This document shows positions 27,557-37,971 of a DNA stretch of 64,000 bases, piece by piece; position 1 is the stretch's first letter, and each line of letters begins with the position of its first letter. The stretch comes from Streptacidiphilus sp041262165 (lineage in GTDB: Bacteria; Actinomycetota; Actinomycetes; Streptomycetales; Streptomycetaceae), in NCBI RefSeq assembly GCF_041262165.1, contig NZ_JBGCBY010000031.1, positions 1-64,000 on the forward strand, in the 5' to 3' direction. A model generated the notes under the pieces. It was not told where the DNA came from and did not search any database. It was given only the letters and a program-made list of their open reading frames with translations. The position numbers and the translations under genes were made by a program.

Positions 27557-28585
27557 ATGGCCACCGCGGCATCCAACATCACCGTGCTCGCTCCGCAGGA
27601 CCCCGAGGCGACCGCCCCCGACTCGACTCGGCCCAAGCGCCGCCACCTGCGCTTCCTCTCCAGTCCCAAGGCGGCCACCGGTGCCGGGCTGCTCCTCTTC
27701 TTCACCCTGATCGCGATCATCGGCCCGTCGATCTCGCCCTACGACCCGTCGGCACGCAGCAACGACCTGCTGCAGGGCCCGTCGGGCAAGCACTGGTTCG
27801 GCACGACGCACCTCGGCCAGGACATCTTCAGCCAGGTCGTGGACGGCACCCGCAGCGTGATGTACGTGGGCCTGCTCGCCGGTGCGGTCGCCACCGCGCT
27901 GGCGGTGCTGATCGGGGTGAGCTCCGGCTACCTCAGCGGGATCGCCTCCGACGTCCTCTCGGCGCTGACCAACGTCTTCCTGGTCATCCCCGCGCTGCTG
28001 CTGATCATCATCATCACCTCCAGCCTGCCGAGCGGCGGCGAGACCCTGGTGGCCCTGGTCATCGGCTTCACCTCGTGGGCCTGGGGCGCGCGAGTACTGC
28101 GCGCGCAGACACTCTCGCTGCGGCGGCGCGACTTCATCGAGGCCGCCCGGGCGACCGGCGAGTCGACCTGGCGCATCATCATCTTCGAGCTGCTGCCCAA
28201 CCTCAGTGCCGTGATCATCTCCGGCTTCATCGGCACGGTGATCTACGCGGTGATGAGCGAGATCATCCTGGCCTTCATCGGCGTCCCCGGCCTGGCCAAC
28301 TGGAACTGGGGCACCATTCTCTACTGGGCTCAGAGCCAGCAGGCCCTCGCCCAGGGCGCCTGGTGGTGGTTCGTGCCCGCCGGGCTCGCCATCGCGATCC
28401 TGGGGACGGCGCTGTCGCTGGTGAACTTCGGCATCGACGAGTTCGTGAACCCGAGGTTGCGCAACAACGGCGAGCGCGGCGCGAAGGCCGCCGACGGCCG
28501 CCCGGTCCGGATGCGGGTCGGCTTCACGCCGGTCGTCATCCGTCCGGTGGAGACTCCGCTGGAGAGTAAGGAAGACGTGCTGTGA
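27557..28585 (+). CDS. Opp/Dpp-type ABC importer permease, OppC-like
   Basis: This 342-residue permease has an N-terminal cytosolic stretch, then GAGLLLFFTLIAIIGPSI (helix 1), the periplasmic HWFGTTHLGQDIFSQ motif of OppC/DppC proteins, and EAA loop RRDFIEAARATGESTWRIIIFELLPN. The C-terminus is longer than usual, with a charged tail. Overlaps the following ATPase by GTGA at 28582-28585. Confidence 0.93.
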   Translation: MATAASNITVLAPQDPEATAPDSTRPKRRHLRFLSSPKAATGAGLLLFFTLIAIIGPSISPYDPSARSNDLLQGPSGKHWFGTTHLGQDIFSQVVDGTRSVMYVGLLAGAVATALAVLIGVSSGYLSGIASDVLSALTNVFLVIPALLLIIIITSSLPSGGETLVALVIGFTSWAWGARVLRAQTLSLRRRDFIEAARATGESTWRIIIFELLPNLSAVIISGFIGTVIYAVMSEIILAFIGVPGLANWNWGTILYWAQSQQALAQGAWWWFVPAGLAIAILGTALSLVNFGIDEFVNPRLRNNGERGAKAADGRPVRMRVGFTPVVIRPVETPLESKEDVL

Positions 28586-29583
28586 GCAGCAAGGAGCCGG
28601 TACTCGAGATCCAGGGCCTCTGCGTCGACTACGGCCTCGGCGCGAACGCCGTGCAGGCGGTACGGGACGTGAGCCTGACCCTGCACCGGGGCGAGGTGCT
28701 GGGCCTGGCCGGGGAGAGCGGCAGCGGCAAGTCCACTCTGGCGTACGGGCTGACCCGGCTACTGCCGCCGCCGGGGGTGATCAGCGGCGGCAAGGTGATC
28801 TACCACCAGCCTGGTGGCGATCCGGTGGACGTGCTGAGGCTGAACGACGCGGGGCTGCGGGCATTCCGCTGGGCCGAGACATCGATCGTGTTCCAGGGGG
28901 CGATGAACTCGCTCAACCCGGTGCACCGGATCTCGACGCAGCTGACGGACGTACTGGCGGCGCACCAGCCGGGCATGAGCAGGGCCGCGCGGCTGGCTCG
29001 GGCGCGGGAGTTGCTCAAACTGGTCGGGATCTCCGCCGACCGCCTGGACAGCTACCCGCACCAGCTGTCCGGCGGGATGCGGCAGCGGGTGATGATCGGG
29101 ATGGCGCTGGCGCTGGAGCCCCAGGTCGTCATCATGGACGAGCCGACCACCGCGCTCGACGTGGTGATGCAGCGTCAGATCCTGCGCCAGCTGGTGGACC
29201 TGCGGGAGCGACTGGGCTTCTCGGTGCTGTTCATCACCCATGACCTCTCGCTGCTGGTCGAGTTCTCCGACCGGATCGCCATCATGTACGGCGGACGGAT
29301 CGTGGAGGAGGCCCCGGCGGCGCAGCTCTACCGGGACTCGCTGCACCCCTACAGCGACGGCCTGCTGCACGCCTTCCCGCCGCTGCGGGGTGAGCGCCGG
29401 GAGCTGACCGGCATTCCCGGATCGCCGCCGGACCTGCGATCGATGCCGAGCGGCTGCGCGTTCCACCCGCGCTGCCCCAAGGCGTTCGATCCCTGCGGCA
29501 GCGAACTCCCGTTGCTGGGCGTCCCCGTGGACCGTCCGGACGAGAGTCGTACGGTTGCCTGCTGGCTGCATCCAGGCGCCTGA
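28582..29583 (+). CDS. Opp/Dpp-type ABC importer ATPase, OppD-like
   Basis: This 333-residue ATPase has Walker A GESGSGKST, Q-loop VFQGAMNSLNP, signature LSGGMRQRVMIGMAL, Walker B VVIMDEPTTALDVV, switch His in FITHDL and a C-terminal HPRCPKAFDPC segment. It completes a SBP-ATPase-permease-permease-ATPase importer. The last 235 bases are overlapped on the other strand by the open end of the DedA-family frame. Confidence 0.93.
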   Translation: MSSKEPVLEIQGLCVDYGLGANAVQAVRDVSLTLHRGEVLGLAGESGSGKSTLAYGLTRLLPPPGVISGGKVIYHQPGGDPVDVLRLNDAGLRAFRWAETSIVFQGAMNSLNPVHRISTQLTDVLAAHQPGMSRAARLARARELLKLVGISADRLDSYPHQLSGGMRQRVMIGMALALEPQVVIMDEPTTALDVVMQRQILRQLVDLRERLGFSVLFITHDLSLLVEFSDRIAIMYGGRIVEEAPAAQLYRDSLHPYSDGLLHAFPPLRGERRELTGIPGSPPDLRSMPSGCAFHPRCPKAFDPCGSELPLLGVPVDRPDESRTVACWLHPGA

Positions 29584-30260
29584 CCGCGCGCTCGCGAAGG
29601 GGCGCGGTCCCACTGACCCGGCTCGGCCGGCGGCTCCTGAGGGGGTGCCGCCGGTCGGGCCGCTCGCGCCGTGCGCCGCAGCAGCAGGACGGCGGCCGCC
29701 ACCAGCAGCAGCGCCGCCGCGGCCCCCAGCACCGGCGCGGACGCAGCGGTCACCTGCGGGTACGCGGCCCCGACCAGGTACCCCGTCCCCGCCTCCGCCG
29801 AGGCCCAGACCGCCCCCGCGACCAGGCTGTACGGCGCCAGCTGCCGGTAGCGCAGCCCGGCCGACCCCGCGAGATGCGGCGCGAGAGTCCGCACCACCGG
29901 CAGGAATCGGCAGAAGAACACGGCCGCGCCGCCACGCCGCGCGAGTAGCCCGTACGTACGGCCGAGCACCCCGGAGGGTATCCGCCGTCCGAGCCGTCCC
30001 GTGCCCAGCCGGGGCCCCAGCCGCCGGCCGGTGCGCTGCGCCAGCAGGTCGCCGGCGACGACCGCGCCCACCGCGCTGACGATTACGAGCGCCAGCTGCA
30101 CGGTGCCGACCCGGGCGAGGAAGCCCGAGGCGAGGAGCGTGCTGAAGGTCGGCGCGAAGGCACTGAGCAGCAGCACCGACTCGGCGAGCACGATCGCGAT
30201 GATGGCCAGGTAGATCGCCGGGGGCGGCAGGTGCAGCAGCAGGTTCGCGATCCAGCTCAT
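29349..30260 (-). CDS. DedA-family membrane protein with an extended C-terminus
   Basis: The 303-residue reading has a DedA/SNARE-associated core (about residues 1-210). Landmarks are ESVLLLSAFAPTFSTLLASGFLA, GDLLAQRTGRRLG, FFCRFLPVVRTLAPHLAGSAGL with the family's Arg, and GAVWASAEAGTGYLVGAAYP. DedA proteins flip or move lipid carriers and support membrane homeostasis. After residue ~225 the frame runs through Ser/Arg-rich sequence antisense to the ATPase gene until a stop at 29349, an overlap of 235 bases. The tail looks non-coding, so a lost stop codon or sequence error near 29585-29640 is likely. ATG at 30258-30260 overlaps the stop of a small upstream ORF. Confidence 0.72.
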   Translation of the reverse strand: MSWIANLLLHLPPPAIYLAIIAIVLAESVLLLSAFAPTFSTLLASGFLARVGTVQLALVIVSAVGAVVAGDLLAQRTGRRLGPRLGTGRLGRRIPSGVLGRTYGLLARRGGAAVFFCRFLPVVRTLAPHLAGSAGLRYRQLAPYSLVAGAVWASAEAGTGYLVGAAYPQVTAASAPVLGAAAALLLVAAAVLLLRRTARAARPAAPPQEPPAEPGQWDRAPSRARGQAPGCSQQATVRLSSGRSTGTPSNGSSLPQGSNALGQRGWNAQPLGIDRRSGGDPGMPVSSRRSPRSGGKACSRPSL

Positions 30261-30430
30261 CGCGGTGTGCCCCTCGGGACCGCGGGATCGGCGGGACTGC
30301 GCGGTCTCAGCGCTGTGCGCCAGCTGTCACGCAGCGCGGCGAGGGCAGCGAGCGCCGCCTCCCCCAGGAACAGCCATCCGTCGGCGTCGCGTTGGGCAAG
30401 TACCCGTCGGTCGATGCTCGCTTGGTCCAT
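30257..30430 (-). CDS. Small ORF coupled to the DedA-like gene, 57 residues
   Basis: An ORF too short for most gene callers reads MDQASIDRRVLAQRDADGW, then LFLGEAALAALAALRDSWR and a Pro/Arg-rich tail. Its TGA overlaps the DedA ATG in the ATGA form, which suggests translational coupling. The middle forms a plausible amphipathic helix. No clear ribosome binding site is seen, and no family is recognised. It may be a leader peptide or a real small protein. Confidence 0.4.
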   Translation of the reverse strand: MDQASIDRRVLAQRDADGWLFLGEAALAALAALRDSWRTALRPRSPADPAVPRGTPR

Positions 30431-30508
30431 GCCGTCGACGCTAACGACCTTGCCCGGACGCCGGAGTCACCCCTGAGGGCGCGGCCGACCCCCAGGAATC
30501 TCAGGGTC

Positions 30509-30525
30509 GTACCCCCGTCGGGTAC
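30509..30525. promoter_or_regulatory. Inverted repeat upstream of the kinase gene
   Basis: GTACCC (30509-30514) and GGGTAC (30520-30525) are separated by five bases in the 230-bp gap between the small ORF and the kinase gene. A regulator site is possible; nothing else recognisable was found in the gap. Confidence 0.3.
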
Positions 30526-30661
30526 ATCTGCGGACGGAGACCGGTTCGCTCCATTCGGATGCACGAGGGTGGCCGCCGTACTCGGACGGCAGGACACTCG
30601 AAGTGAATCCCGTCCTCGGACGATCGGCACCATCGGACGATCGGAACCAGAGGTCTCGCCC

Positions 30662-32401
<1,740 letters not shown>

Positions 32402-32477
32402 GCCGCCATCCACCAGAGAGGGCACCGTCCACCAGGGCGGCGGGAAGCTCGGCGAGTCCGCTGATGTTTCACCCGTC

Positions 32478-33551
32478 GTGATGGTTGAACAGGAAACGGA
32501 CGTTGCGGTGATCGGTGCCGGCCAGGCCGGCCTGGCTGCGGCCTTCCACCTGCGACGACGCGGCCTGCAGCCGGGAACCGGATTTGTCGTGCTGGACGCC
32601 GACACCTCCCCCGGCGGCGCCTGGCAGCACCGGCCGCCCACCTTGACCATGGCCGCCGTGCACGGCTTCCACGAACTGCCCGGGATGCCGCTGCCGCCGT
32701 TCGCCGCGCAGCGCCCGGCCCGCGACGCCCTGACCGAGTACTTCGCCGCCTACGAGCGCCGCTACGACCTCCCGGTACTGCGCCCGGTCCGGGTACGGGC
32801 CGTGCGCCCCGCCGCCGACGGACGGCTGCTCGTCGAGTCGGACACCGGACGCTGGACGACGCGAGCGGTCATCAACGCCACCGGGACCTGGACCCGACCC
32901 TTCGTGCCGTTCTACCCGGGGGCTTCCGAATTCCAGGGACGGCAGCTGCACAGCTCCGAGTACCGGGGCCCGCAGGACTTCCGGGGACAGCGCGTCCTGG
33001 TCGTCGGCGGCGGCGCGTCGGCGATCCAGATCCTGGCCGAGACCGCGGCCGTCGCCGAGACCCTGTGGGTGACGCGGCGTCCGCCCGTGTTCCGCGAGGC
33101 GGCGTTCACGCCCGAGATCGGCCGCGCCGCCGTGGCCATGGTCGCCCAGCGGGTACGGGACGGGCTGCCGCCCGCAAGCGTGGTCTCGGTCACCGGACTC
33201 CCGCCCACCCCCGCCCTGCTACGGGCCCGCGAGCTGGGCGCACTGCACCGGCTGCCGCTGTTCGAACGGATCACGGCGGACGGCGTGGTGTGGGCGGACG
33301 GACGTGCCGAACACGTCGACGCGATCGTCTGGGCCACCGGATTCCGACCCGAGGTCGCCCACCTCGGACCGCTGGGCCTGCGGGAGGCGGGCGGCGGAAT
33401 CCGACTGGACGGAACCCGCGCGGTGGCGGACGAACGCGTCCACCTCGTCGGCTACGGTCCCTCCGCCAGCACCGTCGGCGCGAACCGCGCCGGACGGGCG
33501 GCCGCGGTGGCAGTGGACCGGCTCCTCGCTGCGGAACGCGTCGCCGCCTGA
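32478..33551 (+). CDS. Flavin-dependent monooxygenase/pyridine nucleotide-disulfide oxidoreductase family
   Basis: The 357-residue protein has an FAD-binding GAGQAG near residue 13, a second dinucleotide motif VVGGGASA around residue 175, and the ATG motif VWATGFRPE around residue 285 typical of FMO-like and CzcO-type enzymes. PGGAWQHR corresponds to the flavoprotein motif after the first Rossmann strand. GTG 32478 or ATG 32481 are both possible. No functional partner is evident; it is a stand-alone gene next to the kinase. Confidence 0.85.
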   Translation: MMVEQETDVAVIGAGQAGLAAAFHLRRRGLQPGTGFVVLDADTSPGGAWQHRPPTLTMAAVHGFHELPGMPLPPFAAQRPARDALTEYFAAYERRYDLPVLRPVRVRAVRPAADGRLLVESDTGRWTTRAVINATGTWTRPFVPFYPGASEFQGRQLHSSEYRGPQDFRGQRVLVVGGGASAIQILAETAAVAETLWVTRRPPVFREAAFTPEIGRAAVAMVAQRVRDGLPPASVVSVTGLPPTPALLRARELGALHRLPLFERITADGVVWADGRAEHVDAIVWATGFRPEVAHLGPLGLREAGGGIRLDGTRAVADERVHLVGYGPSASTVGANRAGRAAAVAVDRLLAAERVAA

Positions 33552-33631
33552 ACCGGGCCCATCGCCCACCGCGGCGCATCCTGCGCGAAAACCACTGTGC
33601 CGATCCCCTCCCGTACCGGATCATCTCCTCC

Positions 33632-34795
33632 ATGACACTTCTGCATCAGGCCGCTCCGGGCGACGGGACGGCTGCCTCCGTCGAGCCCGCCGACCTGCTG
33701 CCATTGCGTATCACGCTGGACGACGGGGACAGCCCCGGCGACGTCGTGGACGCCCTCGCGCTGGCCTCGTTCACCACCGGCGCGCAGCCCTGGGCGCGTT
33801 CCGCCTCGGTGAGTCCGGCGCGCCCGGACGCCACGCTGCTCCCGCCCGGTGCCCGGGTGATCCGCCGCAGCGAGGCCGACAGCCGTACCGTGCTGCTGGC
33901 CGAGGGGCCCGGCTGGACCCTCAAGGCGTCCTGGTGGCACAACGGTGGCACGGTGAACGCCGACGTCACTGTCACCGCCGCGGACGACGACCTCGCGCAG
34001 ACCGTACTGGCGCAAGCAGTTGACGGTGCGGAGGAGGAGAAGCCGACCGAGGACGACGTCGTCGCCATGGGCTTCTGGCACCTCGCCGCCGGGCGCGGCC
34101 CGGTCCGGGCCCGCCGGCGGATCGAGGCGCCCGGCTGGGACGCGGTGCGCGGCAACTACACCCGCACCGTCGCGGACGCCTTCGACGGACTGATGCGGCT
34201 CAAGCCCGACCAGGTCGCGGGACGGCTCCTGCTGATGCACGGCCCGCCAGGCACCGGCAAGACCACGGCGTTGCGCACCCTCGCCCGGGCCTGGCGCGAC
34301 TGGTGCACCGTGGAATGCGTCCTCGACCCCGAGCGGCTGTTCGCCGACCCCGGCTATCTCATCGAGGTCGCCCTCGGTCCGCAGCGCCAGCACCACGGCA
34401 GCCCGGACGACAGCGGGGAGGAGCAGTGGCGGCTGCTGCTACTCGAGGACTGCGACGAACTGATCAGGGGCGGAGCCAAGCGGGCCGCAGGGCAGGCGCT
34501 CTCGCGGCTGCTCAACCTGACCGACGGTCTGCTCGGCCAGGGACGCAAGGTCCTGGTGGCGGTGACCACCAACGAGGACCTCGAACGACTGCACCCGGCC
34601 GTGGTCCGTCCCGGCCGCTGCCTGGCCCGGGTCGAGGTCGGCCCGCTCACCGAGTCCGAGGCGGGCACATGGCTCGACGGCGTGTCGGCCACTCCGCCGG
34701 GTGGCGCGACCCTGGCCGAGCTCTACGCCCTGCGGCAGGGACCGGGCAACCTGCTGCCGGCCCCCGCCGCGCCCCGCGACGGGCTCTACCTCTGA
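33632..34795 (+). CDS. DUF5925 and AAA+ ATPase domain protein
   Basis: This 387-residue protein joins an N-terminal domain of about 160 residues (beginning with LPLRITLDDGDSPGDVVDALALASFT, the DUF5925 pattern of actinobacteria) to an AAA+ core. Walker A is GPPGTGKTT, Walker B is LLLLEDCDEL, sensor 1 is AVTTNEDL, and the arginine-finger region is HPAVVRPGRC. The AAA core resembles BCS1/Rad-type single-ring ATPases. The cellular role is unknown. ATG 33632 is used because the longer reading is a shadow of the upstream gene. No operon partner. Confidence 0.85.
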   Translation: MTLLHQAAPGDGTAASVEPADLLPLRITLDDGDSPGDVVDALALASFTTGAQPWARSASVSPARPDATLLPPGARVIRRSEADSRTVLLAEGPGWTLKASWWHNGGTVNADVTVTAADDDLAQTVLAQAVDGAEEEKPTEDDVVAMGFWHLAAGRGPVRARRRIEAPGWDAVRGNYTRTVADAFDGLMRLKPDQVAGRLLLMHGPPGTGKTTALRTLARAWRDWCTVECVLDPERLFADPGYLIEVALGPQRQHHGSPDDSGEEQWRLLLLEDCDELIRGGAKRAAGQALSRLLNLTDGLLGQGRKVLVAVTTNEDLERLHPAVVRPGRCLARVEVGPLTESEAGTWLDGVSATPPGGATLAELYALRQGPGNLLPAPAAPRDGLYL

Positions 34796-34803
34796 CCGTC
34801 CGG

Positions 34804-35760
34804 TCAGGCCCCGGCGAGCAGCTTCTGCTCCTCCGCCGGCGACAGCCCGCACTCCAGGGGCGGCTCTCCGCGTTCGCGGTCCCAGGCCAGCACATCGGCC
34901 GCGGTCACCGCGAGCGGCGTGGCGGGCATGCCGGCGGCCCGGGCCCGCGCCGGGCTGCGCTGCTGCGTCGGCCACATCGACTCCGGGCGGATCAGCGGGA
35001 AGAACGGGGACACCGAGTCCGCCGGCACCGGCACGACCTCGACCTCGCTGCCGGCCGCCCGGGCGCAGGTGGTGATCAGTTCTGCCATCGTGGTCGGCTC
35101 GGCCGGGCCCACGGCGTGGAAGGCGCCGGGCCGCTCGTCGATCAGCAACCGCACCACGAGGCGCGCCAGGTCGCGTGAGTCGATCAGTTGGATCGGCTGC
35201 TCAGGGCGGCCCGGCAGGGCCACCCGACCGCCCCGCGCCGCTCGGCGCACCCAGTAGGTGAGGCCGTCCTGCACGTCGTGCGGCCCGGCGACCTTGCCAG
35301 GCCGCACGACGGTCGCCCGCGAGCCGTACCGGGCGACCACGTCGTCCTCGCAGGCAGCCTTGAGCGGCCCGTAGGTTTCCTCGAGCAGTTCCTCCGTGTC
35401 ACGCACGGGCGCCCGGCGCGGCGTGTCCTCGTCCGAGCCCGGCCCGACACCCGTCCGCGCGTACACCGCGTGGCTGGAGATGAACAGGTACCGGCCGATC
35501 CGGTCCCCGAGCACCTCCATCGCCTGCCCGACGTGGCGCGGCACATATCCGCTGACGTCCACGACTGCGTCCCAACTGCCGTCGCGCAGCGCCGCGTAGT
35601 CGCCGGTGTCCCGGTCGCCGATGCGGCGCGGCACGCCCGGGAACAGGTCCGTGCCGGTCCTGCCACGGCCGAAGAGGGTCACCTCGGCGCCCTCTCGCAG
35701 GGCGTCGTCCACGATCGCGCGGCCCACGAACGACGTACCACCAAGAACCAGAATTCGCAT
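34804..35760 (-). CDS. NAD-dependent epimerase/dehydratase (extended SDR)
   Basis: This 318-residue protein has the Rossmann motif LGGTSFVGR at its start. The usual YxxxK is represented by the TYGPLKAACE segment, with SSHAVYAR before it. ATG at 35758-35760 is preferred over the GTG four codons upstream because the family begins at MRILVLGG. Such proteins in actinobacteria are annotated as reductases or epimerases acting on nucleotide-linked sugars or on small carbonyls. The substrate is unknown. Confidence 0.85.
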   Translation of the reverse strand: MRILVLGGTSFVGRAIVDDALREGAEVTLFGRGRTGTDLFPGVPRRIGDRDTGDYAALRDGSWDAVVDVSGYVPRHVGQAMEVLGDRIGRYLFISSHAVYARTGVGPGSDEDTPRRAPVRDTEELLEETYGPLKAACEDDVVARYGSRATVVRPGKVAGPHDVQDGLTYWVRRAARGGRVALPGRPEQPIQLIDSRDLARLVVRLLIDERPGAFHAVGPAEPTTMAELITTCARAAGSEVEVVPVPADSVSPFFPLIRPESMWPTQQRSPARARAAGMPATPLAVTAADVLAWDRERGEPPLECGLSPAEEQKLLAGA

Positions 35761-35839
35761 GGTGCCCGACACTACCGACCCGATCGGACGGCCTCGACCG
35801 TATTTCCGGGGCGCGGCGGAGCCGTCAGCCGGTGGTCCG

Positions 35840-36883
35840 TCAGATGGTGGCCGTGTCGATCACGAAGCGGTAGCGCACGTCGCTGGCGACGACGCGGTCG
35901 TACGCCTCGTTGATCCTGTCGGCGGAGATCAGCTCGATCTCGGCGCCCAGGCCGTGCTCGGCACAGAAGTCCAGCATCTCCTGGGTCTCCCGGATGCCGC
36001 CGATCATCGAGCCGGCCAGGCTGCGGCGACCCCCGATCAGCGAGAAGACGCTCAGCGAGACCGGGTGCTCCGGCGCGCCCACGTTGACGAGGGTGCCGTC
36101 GACGCGCAGCAGGGACAGGTACGCGTCGAGGTCGAGGTTGGCTGAGACGGTGTTGACGACCAGGTCGAACTGGCCCGCCAGGGCCGTGAAGGTGCTCGCG
36201 TCGCTGGTGGCGTAGTACTGGTGTGCGCCAAAACGTTTGGCGTCGTCCTGCTTGCGCAGGCTCTGGCTGAGCACGGTGACGTCGGCACCCAGCGCGCCGG
36301 CGATCTTGACGCCCATGTGGCCGAGGCCGCCCATGCCGACGATCGCGACCTTCTTGCCCGGTCCCGCGTTCCAGCGCCTGAGCGGGGAGTAGAGGGTGAT
36401 GCCGGCGCACAGCAGCGGTGCGGCGACGTCGAGTTCGATGCCGTCCGGGATCCGCAGGACGTAGTTCTCGTCCACCACGATCCGGGTGCTGTAACCGCCG
36501 TAGGTGACCTCGCCGTCGCGGCCGGTGGCCGCGTAGGTGCCGGTCATCCCATTGAGGCAGTACTGCTCGTCTCCGGCGAGGCAGTTGGCGCACTCGCGGC
36601 AGGAGTCGACGAAGCAGCCCACGCCGACCCGGTCGCCGACGGCGTAGCGGGTGACGCCGGGGCCGACCTCGGCGACGACGCCCGCGATCTCGTGGCCGGG
36701 AACCATCGGGAAGAGCGCGTCGCCCCACTCCTCGCGGGCCTGGTGGATGTCGGAATGGCAGATGCCGGCGTAGCGGATGTCGATGAGGACGTCGTGCTCG
36801 CGCACGGCGCGGCGGGTGATGGTGGTGCGCTCCAGCGGGGCCTTGGCGGCGGGGGCTGCGTAGGCGGGGACGGTGGTCGTCAT
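35840..36883 (-). CDS. Zinc-dependent NAD(P) alcohol dehydrogenase, CAD/YahK-like
   Basis: This 347-residue MDR protein has a catalytic zinc site CHSDIH with GHE and later Cys, structural zinc Cys cluster (CFVDSCRECANCLAGDEQYC), the Rossmann motif GMGGLGHMGVK, and LRVDGTLVNVGAPE. It is similar to cinnamyl-alcohol dehydrogenase and YahK-type aldehyde reductases. It overlaps the XRE regulator gene by ATGA (36880-36883), so regulator and enzyme are made from one mRNA. It probably removes a reactive aldehyde sensed by the regulator. Confidence 0.92.
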   Translation of the reverse strand: MTTTVPAYAAPAAKAPLERTTITRRAVREHDVLIDIRYAGICHSDIHQAREEWGDALFPMVPGHEIAGVVAEVGPGVTRYAVGDRVGVGCFVDSCRECANCLAGDEQYCLNGMTGTYAATGRDGEVTYGGYSTRIVVDENYVLRIPDGIELDVAAPLLCAGITLYSPLRRWNAGPGKKVAIVGMGGLGHMGVKIAGALGADVTVLSQSLRKQDDAKRFGAHQYYATSDASTFTALAGQFDLVVNTVSANLDLDAYLSLLRVDGTLVNVGAPEHPVSLSVFSLIGGRRSLAGSMIGGIRETQEMLDFCAEHGLGAEIELISADRINEAYDRVVASDVRYRFVIDTATI

Positions 36884-37827
36884 CGGGCCCGTGTCTCCAG
36901 GTAGTCATCAGTGTCGGTGGTTCCGCCGCCCCCGGAGGGAGTGGCGGTGGTGTCGGGACGCGACCTCGGCCGGGCAGGGCCCGGTAGGGTGAGGTTGGCC
37001 AACAGTTGCAGCGCGGTCTCGGAGGCCGAGCCCGACTCGGTGGTGTAAACGAAGAGGGTCTGGTCGGCGTCACCGGGCGGAGTGAACGCCTCGTAGGCGA
37101 TGGTGATCTCACCGACGAGCGGGTGCCGGTAGCGCTTGCTGCCGTGCGACCGGCGGCTGACGTCGTGGGCGGCCCACGCCGTGCGGAACTCCTCACTCTT
37201 GACCGCGAGTTCACCGATCAGCTCGCAGAACAACCGGTCCTCGCAGTCCCGTCCCGCGTCCAGGCGCAGGACGGCGGCGGTCTCCGCGGCGACCCGCTCC
37301 CAGTCGACGTACACCTGGCGGGCCGACTCGTCCAGGAAGATGAACCGGGCCAGGTTGCGCTCGCGCTGCGGTAGCGCCTCGAAGTCGGTGATCAGCGCGC
37401 GGGCCAGCCGGTTGCTCGCCAGCACCTGCAGGCCGCGGCCGACGATGAACGCCGGCGTCCAGCCGTCGAGGGTCTCCAGCATCCGGTGCAGCCCCGGGCG
37501 TACCCGCTGCGGACGCGAGGGGGCGCGCCGCACGGTGCGCGGCTGCGGCTGGGCCAGCTGGACCAGGTACGTGTGCTCCACCTCGTCCAGGCGCAGGGCG
37601 CGGGCGACCGCGTCCAGCACGCTGCCGGAGACGTTGCGGTGCCGCCCCTGTTCCAGGCGCGAGTAGTAGTCGGTGCTGACGCCCGCCAGGTGGGCCAGCT
37701 CCTCACGGCGCAGCCCCGGCACCCGGCGCGCGGAGCCGCTGACCGGAACCCCGGCCTCCTCCGGTCCGAGGCGGGCCCTGCGGGAGCGGAGGAACTCTCC
37801 CAGTTCGACGTTGTGGTCCAAACCCAT
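36880..37827 (-). CDS. XRE-family regulator with MmyB-like ligand-binding domain
   Basis: The 315-residue protein has a helix-turn-helix (LRREELAHLAGVSTDYYSRLEQGR) followed by an MmyB-type domain of about 180 residues. The domain includes WTPAFIVGRGLQVLASNRLARAL, NLARFIFLDESARQVYVDWE and HPLVGEITIAYEAF. From memory, these domains bind fatty-acid or related ligands. It is cotranscribed with the downstream alcohol dehydrogenase and divergent from the class V aminotransferase, so it may control both. Confidence 0.9.
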   Translation of the reverse strand: MGLDHNVELGEFLRSRRARLGPEEAGVPVSGSARRVPGLRREELAHLAGVSTDYYSRLEQGRHRNVSGSVLDAVARALRLDEVEHTYLVQLAQPQPRTVRRAPSRPQRVRPGLHRMLETLDGWTPAFIVGRGLQVLASNRLARALITDFEALPQRERNLARFIFLDESARQVYVDWERVAAETAAVLRLDAGRDCEDRLFCELIGELAVKSEEFRTAWAAHDVSRRSHGSKRYRHPLVGEITIAYEAFTPPGDADQTLFVYTTESGSASETALQLLANLTLPGPARPRSRPDTTATPSGGGGTTDTDDYLETRAR

Positions 37828-37971
37828 GACTCAAGTATCCGGGTGGCCTGACCGGTCCCCGGCGCCCAAGGTGGTTCTGTCAGACCCACCTCCAGAAGCA
37901 TAAGCATTTCTTTGCTCTGAGACGCAAAAACCGCTGTAGACTTATGAGACAGTTGGAGCCATGCTGCTGTC
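37828..37971. promoter_or_regulatory. AT-richer divergent promoter region
   Basis: A 144-bp gap between the XRE and aminotransferase genes contains an unusually AT-rich patch (37895-37950). An inverted repeat AGGTGG/CCACCT (37869-37874 and 37886-37891) is a candidate site for the XRE regulator. No operator is proven. Confidence 0.35.

Noticed and set aside
28759..29613. A 284-codon minus-strand frame under the OppD-like ATPase
   Set aside because: It is the antisense of a complete ATPase with all motifs; the frame is His/Gln/Arg-rich and has no features.
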